A stretch of DNA of 64,000 bases from Allacma fusca. Lineage: Eukaryota; Arthropoda; Collembola; Symphypleona; Sminthuridae. Location: assembly GCA_947179485.1 (NCBI GenBank), contig OX359248.1, forward strand, positions 25,677,378-25,741,377, given 5' to 3'. Both the position numbers and the translations under genes were made by a program. Positions 12,918-24,451 of this stretch are shown piece by piece (the first letter of the stretch is position 1; each line of letters starts with the position of its first letter). The notes beneath the pieces are model-generated. The model saw only the letters and a list, made by a program, of their open reading frames with translations, searched no databases and had not been told where the DNA came from.

Positions 12918-14216
12918 TTAAAATGAAAATGCTATCTCAAGCCCATTAGGACTCTCTTGCATTCTCACCAAAGTTTCCGAAGGCAAACTCGCCACTCTAA
13001 CTGACATTACGTCAAGCGTACCGTCAGTCTCGAAGTTGGAGCTGATGATTGCGAGTGCTGAAAACAAACAAAATTAGTGTTTGCCTGTTATATCTGTTCG
13101 TGAGTTGTGACTGCTTCGCAAATGTTTCAGTTATATTTACAATAGTAGGGAATGTAACCAAGTGTTTTGTAATACTTGCTTGAGGATCGGCAGCCGAAAG
13201 TAAAGTGTAGATATCTTCACTGGTTATTTTCTCAGTTGGGTTCTAAATTTGGTTGGAAAGAAATTAAAACGTTGAATAGCACTAAAGGCACGGCCTGATC
13301 TCACATTGATCTGTCTGTCATAATAGTAGCATCGATTGGATGGAGCGAGAGTAAATTTGCTTATTAATAAATTTTATAGCTGATCCTATTGATGAGGAGG
13401 TAATTAATTCTTAAATGTACATAAACTCCCTTAAGGAGTTCTCACCATAACCCCAGGGAAGAAGACACTGGCGAAACTTAATGAGCTACTTCTACCATTG
13501 TCATGCATGGGATAGTCTCCGTGTGTAGTCAAACAGACTCTCCCATGTTTTGAATCTCCAAGCATGCTGAATTCCCAGTAACATCCCCATTAAACCAGGG
13601 GACAATATAAAAGCGTGAAATTTTATAACTACACGGAACAAAATAGATTTCTGTTCAGATTAACACAGCCAGGTAGGAAAAGGTCCATCTCACACGAGAG
13701 TTTTTAAGATAAAAGTCCAGCAACAAAGACTGGAATTGTCAGTTGAGTTTTAGAATTTCCTCTAATTCCATCAATTATTTACGTTAGTTATTCCGAACTT
13801 GATATCTTCAATAATTATTCATTTTGGAACACCATTTTAAACATTTTTGGAAATGTTGATGCTACTTTTTAACCCAGTTCTTTTCCCTCATTGTGTTTTG
13901 GTCAGCTCACAGCTATGCTAGGATTTTTGTGTGTAGGAAGATACTTATAGTAATTTGAATATTTGCAGATACGTTTTGTTACTTTAATTCTGCAAATCAA
14001 GTATAAGGAAGACATTCGTGAAATTTGTTATAACTTAATCTCGTGTTTATCAAGTCATTCAAGGGAGTAAGATCATTTTGCCTTCTTCCTTGAATTAGTA
14101 AGTCCTCATTACAATAAATTGTCAGATTTCTGACAGATGAGTCGACGTGCCTTTAAATTAATTCTTTGTCGGAGCTGAAGTAGCGTCTGTTTTTCCTCTG
14201 ATTTTTTCGACTTACA
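12918..14216 (-). CDS. Hidden gene B: protein of unknown function (3' exons; 5' end unresolved)
   Basis: Four minus-strand exons join in phase. The first ends at 14216 with donor GTAAGT and its start lies somewhere within about 14217-14300. The others are 13566-13446 (donor GTGAGA), 13242-13176 (donor GTATTA) and 13057-12918 (acceptor after TGTTTGTTTTCAG; stop TAA). In the last two exons only the chosen frame is open. The visible product includes the segments VTVCFCTRWF, HGDYPMHDNG, SEDIYTLLSAADPQA and VRVASLPSETLVRM. I recognise no family. No start codon is visible, so at least one 5' exon is missing. The known part begins 460 bp from the start of OCT1 and points away from it, so the two may share a divergent promoter region. 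Gene A starts about 215 bp beyond its stop on the same strand. Confidence 0.5.
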
Positions 14217-14675
14217 ACCATCGTGTACAAAAGCAGACAGTCACGCCTTGTTCAAAGTACAGGATCTTCCGTTGAGGAAGGAATTCTTTGTTCCTTAAGC
14301 AAGGCAGCCATATCAACAAAAATGTCTTGATATGTCTACATATTCAAATCACCCTTTCGGCGTCAGTGTTGACGCTCACACGACATTCTTCTGTCGTAAT
14401 TACTAACAGTGATAAGATAGATCAATGTGAAATTATAGGTATTGACACCGTTGACACGCTCAGTTGATAAATTACTAGATGGTGAAGTTACAGACAAGAA
14501 ATAATGGTTTCCAGGATTTAGTGCATCATTACCTTCAATAAAATTGTGTGCTCAAGTGATTTCAAGAGTAAAATAATGTTTTGAAGCTGAAATAAACTGT
14601 GAATACGTTGAATACTGTATTGTGGTGAACAAGCGTTGGAATATTCTTTCTGAAATTAGCACATTGAAAGTAATA

Positions 14676-17600
14676 ATGAGTATTCGTAGCATTGGAAGGA
14701 CGAGGATTGAGCAAGGGGTAAGGGTAGGGATTATTGATTTTGAAATGCGTTTCTTTATAATGCAGCTGCAGGTTGAGTCAATCATGAGAGTACAGTCACT
14801 TCAAGAGTAATTGGTTTCAGTCGTAAACACCATTAGAGCTGTACGCTTCAATACATTTAATTAGCAATGAGTAATGACCAGAAAATTTGGTTGCAGTTTC
14901 ACTTGCTGTCAAAATATTTCCGTCCAATTACTACAATGCAATGTACATATAGACACTATAACTACATAAGTATATCTGTATACTCCCAAAAAAATTTATA
15001 GACTTGCTTTTTACTACTATTTTATTTGCTGAGCAGTTGGTGTAATAATTATTATTACATAAAATACAAATACAATATTGTGATGGATCATGACAAATGA
15101 TTTTGCAGGGAAAGAAGCTCAAGGAAACTAAATGTGATGATTTTGATGACATTTTGGAGATCATTGGTTCTCAAGGGAAATTCCAAAAGATCCTCTTGTA
15201 TGGAGTGTTAGCTCCATTGACTGCAGCCGAACCGCTGTTCATTCTTAATATAATTTTCATGCTCTTTGAGCCTGATCATTGGTGTCATGTTCCTGGAAGA
15301 GACAATCTGACAGACGTGGAGACATGGAAGAATCTAACTATACCAATGTAAGTTCTCCCAACATAGACTTCAAAATAAATCTACATTTAAATGTTTGAGT
15401 GAACTGAACAATGAACTCGCGTTTACTATTCTAAGGTGTGAGTGTCAAGGATTGTATTTGATTTGTTGATAAAAACGTGGAAGAAATTTTACTCTGAATG
15501 ATATCGTGTGGAAAAATGTTTTATTTGTTTATACGCTCAAACAATTCCCCACACGCGTGGGAACTAATGTTTTCCGTGTACTTTAATATTCAGGTCTTGC
15601 TATAATTATTATGTATGAAAATTTGGTTTTTAAAAATTGATTTTACACATTAATAGGGAAGTAGGACCAGATGGGAACTCACGTTATAGTCAGTGCTTGA
15701 TGTACAACTCCAGCGGAAGTTCCATGCAGTGCCAACATGGGTGGGAGTATGACAGGACAGACTACCTTGAAACTTTGCCATCTTTTTATAACTGGGTGTG
15801 TGACAAATCCAACTTTGCCACGGATGCGTTGACACTTGCAGCCGCCGGCAATGCCATTGGATGCTTGTTCTTCGGTCATGCTGCCGACAAGTATGTAAAT
15901 TCTAAATTCAATATTGAAACAACATTGTATCGGAACTGGTGATGATTAATGCAAGGTAATTATTGTTAAGTAAACTATATGAAATTACTATTCAAATGTT
16001 TTTTTATGCAATTATTTTAGAATGGGAAGAAGATACGTGTTTTTTATTACTTTGATTTTGAACGTTATCGTCCGGATAATTAGTCTCTTCGTTGCACAAA
16101 GCTTCACCACTTTTCTAGCGCTGCAATTTGTCATTGGAACAGCCTTTCCGGTGATGTACATTGCCCCGTGTATGATTGGAGCGGAAATTAGTGATAAAGG
16201 TACATCGTATAATTATATCAGTAATTTAAAGAATTAATTATAGAAAAGTTATAGTTCTCAAGTGATTGCCAGATGAAGTTGACATCAGGAATGGAAAACG
16301 TTAAAGCAGGACACTATGATCAAACGGTTCTTGTCAGCCAAAATGTAGACCAAAAATAAATATTTCGGTTAAACGAGCACAAACAATAAAAGCGTTTAAT
16401 TAAAACGCAAACGTTAACGGTAAAAAAGTTAAAAAATATGGCTATTTTTGATTTTTAAACTAAACCATTACTTCACCTTCTCGGTATCAAATGAACTTGA
16501 ACCCGTATCTAATCAAATGTATTTGATAGCAGTAATGATACCAGGATTCTGCGTATTGTTGGTTGCAATTGAATAATTATTGTATTTTGGTTTTTGCTTA
16601 TTGTCAGTTCTATTCAGACATTTTTGCTTCCAATAATAACATTTATCGATTGAAGTCTTTTGAAGAGTTGTATTAAAAAAATGGATAGTCAAAAGGTTAG
16701 CGCAACTTTTCAAAATTTTGAGTTAAGAACTGGGGGATCGAACACCTCGATGTTTACTGTAAGGAAGTGATTCAAAGGTTTGACTAAACATAGAATTTTA
16801 CAAACTAAAAACATCTTGTTTTCATAACAGGCATTTCATTTTTGAGCTAAAATTAGGTTTCAAAATAAATATTTTTGAACTCAGTTTTTGAAATACTATG
16901 TTGAAAAAGGCTTTTGCAAAATATTTTCACTCTTACTCTGGTACGTTGCTCACGATTCCCGTTAAAATAAATAGCTTAAACATGGGGTTAAGCGGGGCGA
17001 CAAAGCCGGTTGGCTTTTCCATATCGACAAATGTAGTAAAATTCGGTTTTATAGTAAAAATCATGGGATTTTTGCGTAGGGGTGTTCCATTTACTATGAC
17101 ATGGTTTGATGCTAAATCCAGAATTTAAAATGTGATTAAACGCGGTAAAGAAACAGAAAATGTGTAAAATTGGATCCATATGTTTGGTGGGCTAATAATA
17201 GACCTGCTTCGTTTAAAGATGTAGCTTGAGTAATTATTTGACTTCATGTGACTCCATAAGCCACTGCTGAATATTTGTTCTCAGCCTCGACATCTTACTC
17301 TCTGAAAGCCAAAACAGGATGAAAGACAAAATTCTGAACGTTCCATGATTACCAATTAATTTTAATATGAAAAACTGTCAGTACAAGTTGTATGAATTCA
17401 AATTATAAGTATTCATTCTTCTTGTATATTCATTTTCATATGATTATATTTTTCGTTTAAGAATACCGAGCCTGGATCTACTCCTGTACCTGGATGACAT
17501 GGGTATTTGGCATGGCCTCACTTCCACTCCTAGCTTGGTTAACAAGAACATGGTTTTTCATGGGCTTAGTAACCTCTGTACCTGGGATTTTGATCTTTTT

Positions 17601-19735
17601 GTATTGGTTTTGGGTACCTGAATCCCCCCGATGGCTCATTTCAAGGGGACGAATCCAAGAAGCCGCTGTGGTGATTCGGAGAATTGCCAAAGTAAATGGA
17701 ACTTCGGATAAATTATCGGATCAGAAATTAGACTCTATGCTGAAGACACTGGTAATTCAGCAGGATCAATGTGATAGAAACGTGGGGGTTTGGACTCTAT
17801 TCAGTAGCTGGAGACTAGCGAAAAATACCATTTTAGTAACTATTGCTTGGTAAGCAGAATGTTTTAATAGTCCTTCCTATTAGTAGGTAACTCATTACTT
17901 TATTGAAACAATGTGTGAGTCAGCGTGTAAGTCTTTCTTTGATTCTATTTTAGGGCAATGAACAATTTGATTTACTACGGAATCACTTTAAATGCTACAA
18001 ATTTAAGTGGAAATCAGTTCGTAAATTTTTTCATCCTGGCTATTATTGAAGTTCCATCTGGGTACTTTGGGGGAGTTTTGGCTGACAAAATGGGCAGGCG
18101 GTGGACGCAGGTTGTATTCTTTATGCTCTGTCTGGTGACCTGCATTTTGGCTGCTATTGGATCAGTGCATTCGCATCTTCACATGCTGGTTATTATCTCC
18201 ATTGTCATTGCAAAGTAAGGGGTATACATTTTTGTATTGTATTTAACCTGCAGAAATATTAGTAGCAGAGCTAAATGTCAGGAACCTGAACACCTGAAAC
18301 AATAGTAACAATGATTAAGGACTCTGTGAATCAATTATCCGGACACCACTGAATTTCATCTTTCTGAGCCTGGTAAGGTTCATGATTTTGGGAATTTTGG
18401 TGATTGCGCTCATTTATACTTGTAAATACACTGATTTAACTGTAAAGTAAGTTTCTGTGCACATTCCAGGCTGGTAGATTTCAGTCTCCTGTCACCCAAA
18501 TTAATAACTACGAAGACGTCAATGTCCATTCGAGATTCAGAATTATTCACTAAAGAAGTTACATAAAAGTTGATTAAGACACTCATAAAGATTTTCGAAG
18601 CCATAAAATCTCAACAAATCAACGAATTTCGATGTCATGCAGGGGTTGAAATAATAATAACTGGTTAGCGTCATAATCTACCCAGAAGATCAATGAAACC
18701 CCCTGATTACTTCTAGTTAGAACGATGCAGTCAGCAGCAATTAATTGATGAATTAATTTGGGGGGGGGGGGTGACTTTTCAATTTTTCATAACTGAGCAA
18801 TTTGAATCCCAAACGAACAACCGTGTCTCCCTATTTTCATTGGGCAACGGGAGACTGGGATCCTGACGGGTGCATATTTACATAAGTCTTTAAATCTTTA
18901 ATTAGCAAAATTATACCAAAATGCAATGCCAAACACATGAGCCTTACCAGACCTGGAACGTTGGAATTCAGTGGTGTCCGAGTAATTGATTTACTGTAAA
19001 TTCGACCTTACCCATGGCATTCAAATTGTACAGGTTTTATGGGCTAGTAGCGATGCAGTTTTCATATCATTATTAAAGTATTTAATCCAAGGGTAACTAT
19101 AAGTCCGTATTCATTGTGACAAGTGTTGAAGGTTCTTCAGATGATTGTCATAGAAAATGCAGGTCTCATTATTTTATTTCCCGACTGTGCATTAGAACAC
19201 TCATTGTGAGTCCCAATATGAACTATTTATATTGAGATGCAAATCTTTCACTTTCTTCTATTTTTGTAATTTATGCTTAGATTTGCCGTGACTTTAACCT
19301 TTTTGGTCGTATACATGCAAGCGGCTGAAATTTTCCCCACGCAGCTTCGGACAACTGGAAGTGGATTTGCTTCGACTGTGGCCTGCGCCACTAGCATTGT
19401 GGCACCATATATGATCTACTTGGTAAGTTTATCTCGGTGATGATAGTTACTATGCTTGTTCTGTTCTATAATTTGTAATACCATATTTTACAGTAATATC
19501 TACAAATTACTATTAATTATTCCAGGGAAAATTGAACGTTTCCTTGCCCTACATGTTCCTGGCTGTAATGTCGCTCGCAGGTATGATTTCTTCCGCTTTC
19601 CTACCTGAAACTCTGGATCAAAATCTCCCAGAAACAATCGAAGAAGCCGTGAAATTTGGTGAAGGTGAGAAGTTCTGGAGCTTTTGTCCCCACTCTCATA
19701 AAAAAGAAAACAAAGAAGCAAAATTTACACCGTAA
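14676..19735 (+). CDS. OCT1: SLC22-family organic ion transporter (8 exons, 564 aa)
   Basis: Exons: 14676-14717, 15109-15347, 15657-15890, 16021-16199, 17462-17849, 17954-18214, 19281-19422, 19526-19735. They join in phase to 564 residues, a normal SLC22 length. The family is shown by the long extracellular loop after TM1, with conserved Cys (DHWCHVPGR, CLMY, CQHGWEYDR, WVCD) and NLT/NSS glycosylation sites. It is also shown by the MFS motif AADKMGRR (about 169-176), the SLC22 hallmark PESPRWL (284-290), YYGITLN, the second MFS motif GGVLADKMGRRW, and PETL near the C-terminus. Twelve membrane segments are expected in the plasma membrane, importing organic cations or anions; the substrate cannot be inferred. 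The start exon was chosen because it reads MSIR, like OCT2, and ends at a phase-0 GTAAGG. Introns 4 (1262 bp) and 6 (1066 bp) are far longer than in the paralogues and contain repeats. First of the tandem array. Confidence 0.93.
16898..17150. repeat. Dispersed repeat R1, copy a (in OCT1 intron 4)
   Basis: This sequence resembles 27500-27790. Shared blocks in the same order are CTCACGATTCCC-like, TTAAGCGGGGC-like, TTCCATAT..ACAAATG, AGTAAA, ATTCGGT and AAAAATCATGGG. Divergence is high and no coding frame survives, so this is an old repeat, possibly a decayed transposon. Confidence 0.5.
18324..18996. mobile_element. Pogo/Tigger-like non-autonomous element in OCT1 intron 6
   Basis: Terminal inverted repeats of roughly 80 bp flank this 673-bp segment. 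Left: CTGTGAATCAATTATCCGGA, then CACCACTGAATT. Right, reverse-complemented: CAGTAAATCAATTACTCGGA, then CACCACTGAATT. Both continue through CTGGTAAGG and TCATG. The right end is followed by TA, the usual pogo/Tc1 target; the left TA seems lost. The CAGTAAA...CGGACACC ends resemble pogo/Tigger termini. No transposase frame is present. Confidence 0.62.
18760..18771. repeat. Poly-G run (12 G)
   Basis: Twelve consecutive G in AT-rich DNA, inside the pogo-like element of OCT1 intron 6. Confidence 0.9.
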
Positions 19736-19890
19736 TATCTCAAACTACATACATTTCGGTAGTATTACACAAATTCAAAAACATTATTTTTAACATTTGT
19801 ACGGATTTAATTGACAAATCCTTCTCTTATTTTAAAAGACATATTATGCACACTGTAGTACTTAAATTTAATTACTTCTACCAAGGAGAA

Positions 19891-20138
19891 TTACTCACTT
19901 TTCCAGTAAATAGGTTGAACTGTATTAGGGACGTATGAAAATATTAAAGTATAGGTAATTTAACTTCGTTGTAGCACTTACTATTAGCAGGAAAGTCTTC
20001 CAGGATAACAATGATAATCTGCCGAAATGAGTTATAATAATGAGAGCAGGGGGAACCAGTACCTGTACATACAGATAATGTAACTTGTGAGATAATTCCG
20101 TCCAGTGGAAACTGCCCAAATGGAAAACAATTATTGTT
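19891..20138 (-). CDS. Hidden gene E: 3' coding exons, unknown function
   Basis: Two minus-strand exons join in phase. The first is 20138-19982: its acceptor follows TTCTTAATGTTCTTCCAG, its donor is GTAAGTGC, and it has 52 codons plus one base. The second is 19919-19891: its acceptor follows CCCTAATACAG and it ends in TAA. An ATTAAA lies a few tens of bases downstream. The visible product includes CFPFGQFPLDGIIS, SVCTGTGSPCSHYY and ILEDFPAN; no family is recognised. The upstream exon(s) with a start codon are not identified. The stop lies 155 bp from the OCT1 stop, so the two transcripts would converge and probably overlap at their 3' ends. Both splice sites are strong, but with only two exons a chance match cannot be excluded. 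Confidence 0.38.
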
Positions 20139-20451
20139 CTGGAAGAACATTAAGAATAAATTAATTATCACATGAAACTCCAGACTTGATAATTAAATTT
20201 TATGGTTACTCAATAACTCTGAATCCAATAACAATTTCAATGAATTATGGCAGCTATTACTTCTCATCTTTGCACGCCAAAAATATAAATCCCAAAATAA
20301 ACAAATTTTCTTGGTAAACACATATGTATGTACAACCACGGCTTAAAATCAGAACTTCCCACAATACATTTCTTATTACTTTCCTTTTGGTCAGTGATGA
20401 GATGCTACTATAATACTTTAGCGGATGCAAATGTGTAAAACAAAACAATTC

Positions 20452-20672
20452 ATAATGCGTTACCTGGTCCTCTGTGCTTCAAAACATTATTGAACAAAAT
20501 CTACTGATTATGCATTACCTGGTCGGCTGCGCTTGAAAACATGGTTTAATAAAATCTACTGATTATGTATTACCTGGTCGGCTGTGCTTGGAAAAAAATT
20601 TGCGCAGAATCTATTGATTATGCATTACCTGGTGGGCTGTGCTCGAAAAAATTGCTGAAAAACATCAGTTAA
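20452..20672. repeat. Tandem repeat, ~55-bp unit, ~4 copies
   Basis: Four head-to-tail copies of a unit built round TATGCATTACCTGGTCGGCT, then GTGCTTGAAAA and AATCTACTGAT. Copy spacing is about 55 bp and similarity falls in the outer copies. On the minus strand each copy contains a donor-like CAG followed by GTAAT or GTAAC. Confidence 0.85.
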
Positions 20673-23600
20673 AAACATTTATGCGCATGCAAAAGTTATT
20701 ATGCTGAATCTATTACGTAGGTATGCAACATCTGGTAGATATTTCGTGCGTACGGAAATGTCTAGCAAATATAATTTCTTATCTTTAGTTACACTTCCAA
20801 CCAGGCTTGTTTACTCCTATTTATTTACTATTTATGTGTAAATTATGAAAATGCGCCCATAAAGCTATAAAATATTAATTACGTTTATTTTTGAACCACT
20901 TATACATTATGTAGCCCATCATGAGAAGTAAGCACAAGATTATTGCTGCGTATTTTCTGTATCCAGTATTTTAAAACCTTCCTTCCGAAAAGATGAAACT
21001 AAACATAAAATGTGTCTAAATGTATGTATTTGTATATACAATAAATGGTATTTTCAATCTGTCCTGACTCCATGGAACTTCCAGTGTATTGTAATTACGC
21101 GTTAGGAGAAGACTTGACCGTAGGAATATGCATCGAAATAACTAATTTCTGTTGGATATTATTCCTTGTTCCTGCCTAGAAAATGTGAATCCCGTGGCGT
21201 TATGAGCAACACGAGTGCCTGCAAATACAACCACACTAAAATAATTCGTTATTGTCGTACACAATTCAAATCCTCGCTCTATCGACGCACTCTTTAATTT
21301 AAATTTAATAATATTGGATCATAAAAAGTGAATAAAAATGACATAAAATAAAGGAAACGACAGCTGCAACTCATAATTATTATCCCAGGACGTGGGAGAG
21401 GCAACAACGGTATGACTGAAACTTATAAAATTGTCACGTTTGACCAATCCACAATGGTTAATTGCACACACGAGTAAAGCCCTCTGAATAATAATAACCT
21501 ACCAAAGGATTAAATTCAATTTCCAGTGATTTCATGATATTCCCGAAACGAAGGGGGAGGCATGAGATAATAAAATGTCGACAGTTGATTGTGGACCACA
21601 TCAGTATTTGTACATCTGGAGAGTCTCCAGAATTCTATGGGTACTCTTCTACTCCGGTGTAGTGCGTTAAAGCACGTGCATGTCATGTCTTTCAAAAAAT
21701 TACATTATAAAGAGTGTCTTTTATCATCCCAATCTGCTTCACATTACAATTTTTCCAAAGTCGTAATAAAATCACAAAAGGTTAAGTTCAATAATGCGTT
21801 GATTTTGCACTAGTGTATCTCGGTCGTTTTGCACCATATTACCTCAATTGGTTCACTATTGTGTTTACGCTCGGAATTACCACAACAATGCTCCATAAAG
21901 TATGTTTTTGACATTAATGTGAGACTCGTGGGAGGGCTAATTGGAGCAATTTCCCTACAAAGTGCTTAAAAAAAAATGCAAGTACACGGTACTGGATCAT
22001 CCTAAAACTCTGAATTATAAAATATTACCATTGTTCGGATTTGAGTTATGATGAGTTTACAAAGAGTGCGGACTTGAGTACTATATCCTCCGAGATTCCT
22101 TTATTTAAAGGCAAACACATATGTTTCCTGGTGTTACTCTCCATTGTAGTGCATTGGGAATTGCAAATATTGCAATTCAAGGGGTTATTTTTGCCTCACT
22201 CATCGTTTATTGAACTTGACTAACTTATCTATTATAGGAAATGTTAATTATGTCAAGACAATCCCGTGACGTTGATAATCACCTGCGCTTAAGTTTTGTG
22301 GCTGGTGAGGTATGTACGCCATAAATAATACAAAACACAAATATTGCACACTTGTAATAATTACACTTGTAAAATAAAGTTCTCCGTCCACGTATGTACT
22401 TACATACATTAGGATCCTGAATCAGAAGTTGGTGTAACATACATATGTATGGGATCATTTCATTAATAAGAAATACATGTTTAAAGCTCATTTTCGAAGC
22501 CCATTAAAGTCCATAGCTGGACTTACTTTCAAGAAAATTATTTTCTAAGACATCATTTTTTCTTAATGAGTTTTTACTCTCAACCTTTATCTGGACATGG
22601 TTAGGATGAATTACTCCGAGCTAGTTTCCAGTGAAAATTAAAAATGAATAACGAATTTCATAGAGGAATAGTATAAGACAGAACATAAACAACAGTTCGG
22701 TAAAATATTCCTGGAACATGATAAACTCAATCTGTGTGTCCAAGGAAAGGAACTCGTAAAAGGAGAATGGTATTAACCTAATATACTACCCGCACCAAAA
22801 CGTAATGGTGCACGCAATTCAATTCTAGGAACTTGACAATACGGTTATAGTATGAACGAAAACCAAATTCAATGGCATTTTCAAATTACAATAAATACTT
22901 AAAGTAGTCGTTCTAGTTCAATCCGTCCAGTCTACATGAATAATTACAAGGAGCCTATTTATACTATAAACTGGCATTGTTTCTAAGGGATGCATTGTTT
23001 GCAAGTGAAACGTGATCCACAACCTATAAAACATTACGTCAATTCGTATATACTTAATACGTGCGTATCCCTATATAAGTATAAGCTGACGGCCTAATTA
23101 TAACAAGCTAAAAAATATATGGAGCTGTAAAAACTTAAAGGAATTCCTATCCCCCCTGTTTTTGTTTATAATTGATATCAACCAAATAACAACATCCATG
23201 GTCTTGGGATTTTTAAATATTATTGTGTATTATTTAGACCCCCAACATTATTTTACTTTTGTTACAACTGCATATCTATATAAAATTATATAAGCAGTTA
23301 TATATAATTATTATACTCATTAATTGCAAGTAATTTCTCCGGTGATACCTCCAACATCTTGCCTAATGGTAAGCAATTTCCTTTATACTTTGCTTTCCTA
23401 GGAAGTTTTAGTGCCAAAGTTTTGAAGGTGGTTTTGACCTGATAGTGTCTGTCCTAGTCCCAACTCAATGCCAACCCCGGCACAATCATCACTTATAGAG
23501 GAAGGGAATATAATCAGGAAGGGAAAGGCCGAGCTGAGAAAAAGCAGTGAAAACTTGCATGTGTTACAGTAACAGATAGAAAAAGTGCAGTCACGCAGGT

Positions 23601-24451
23601 TCGCATGAACCATGTTACTAAAAAAAGATTATTATTACTCTCACAAATTGTAATGTTTATGCCCTTTACTACCAGCTCTACCTTGTGTATGTATGTGTGT
23701 GGATAAATATGTATAAGTCTCAAGTCGTACATTCTTCCTGTGAGTGAGTAGGTGTAGATGTATGGAGTTCATTCTGATGCAGATATGTGGATCCTTGTTA
23801 TTTGATATATATTGAATTCCTTTTTATTTGTTGTTGATTACAAAAACCTAGATTCTTGTGGCTTATTACTTCCCGAGGAATTTTGTTTATTTCGCTCCAG
23901 AGATATTTCCCTCGGGTGTTATTACGCCTATAGTAGAAGTGGATATTCCATCCGATGATCCTGATCTTAGTAAATATTTCTAGGACGTAATATTTTCCTT
24001 GGCATAACCTCAGAGGAATTGAAACGTAGAAAAATTAGGGAAAGGGTGAAAGGTGAACGTGACGATGAAGTAGACACTACTGGGGAAAGAGGCTGGAGGA
24101 GTGTATGAATGCGCAGAAAAAAAAAGTGACAGTTAAAGCTAAAAACTAAACGTAGGTTTTTACTTTGTGTGGGTTCCGAAATAATATATTTGATGATATA
24201 GAGATCACACAGGCGCAGAGTCCCAAGGCAAATAACTCCGGGTTGCGGTATTAAACGAGATGATGCCTAGTTGCTGGCACACACTAGCACGACTGCAGAA
24301 CACACGAGGGATCAAATTCACACACCACTTATGCATATGTGATTTAGTGTGCTAATTGACATTGGCATTGCTAACTAGGAGTCTATTTTGAGGTTTTAAT
24401 ACTCGAGCAGGGAGCAGGGATTTGCATTTGTAGTCGTACGCTTATTACAGA
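20673..24451. other. Intergenic DNA between OCT1 and OCT2
   Basis: No gene I can support. The one exon-like object is 22238-22309, discussed under findings as a possible alternative first exon. The rest is AT-rich with short TATG/CATA runs. OCT2's 5' UTR should lie at the right end: AG immediately before its start codon suggests a spliced leader exon upstream. Confidence 0.5.
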
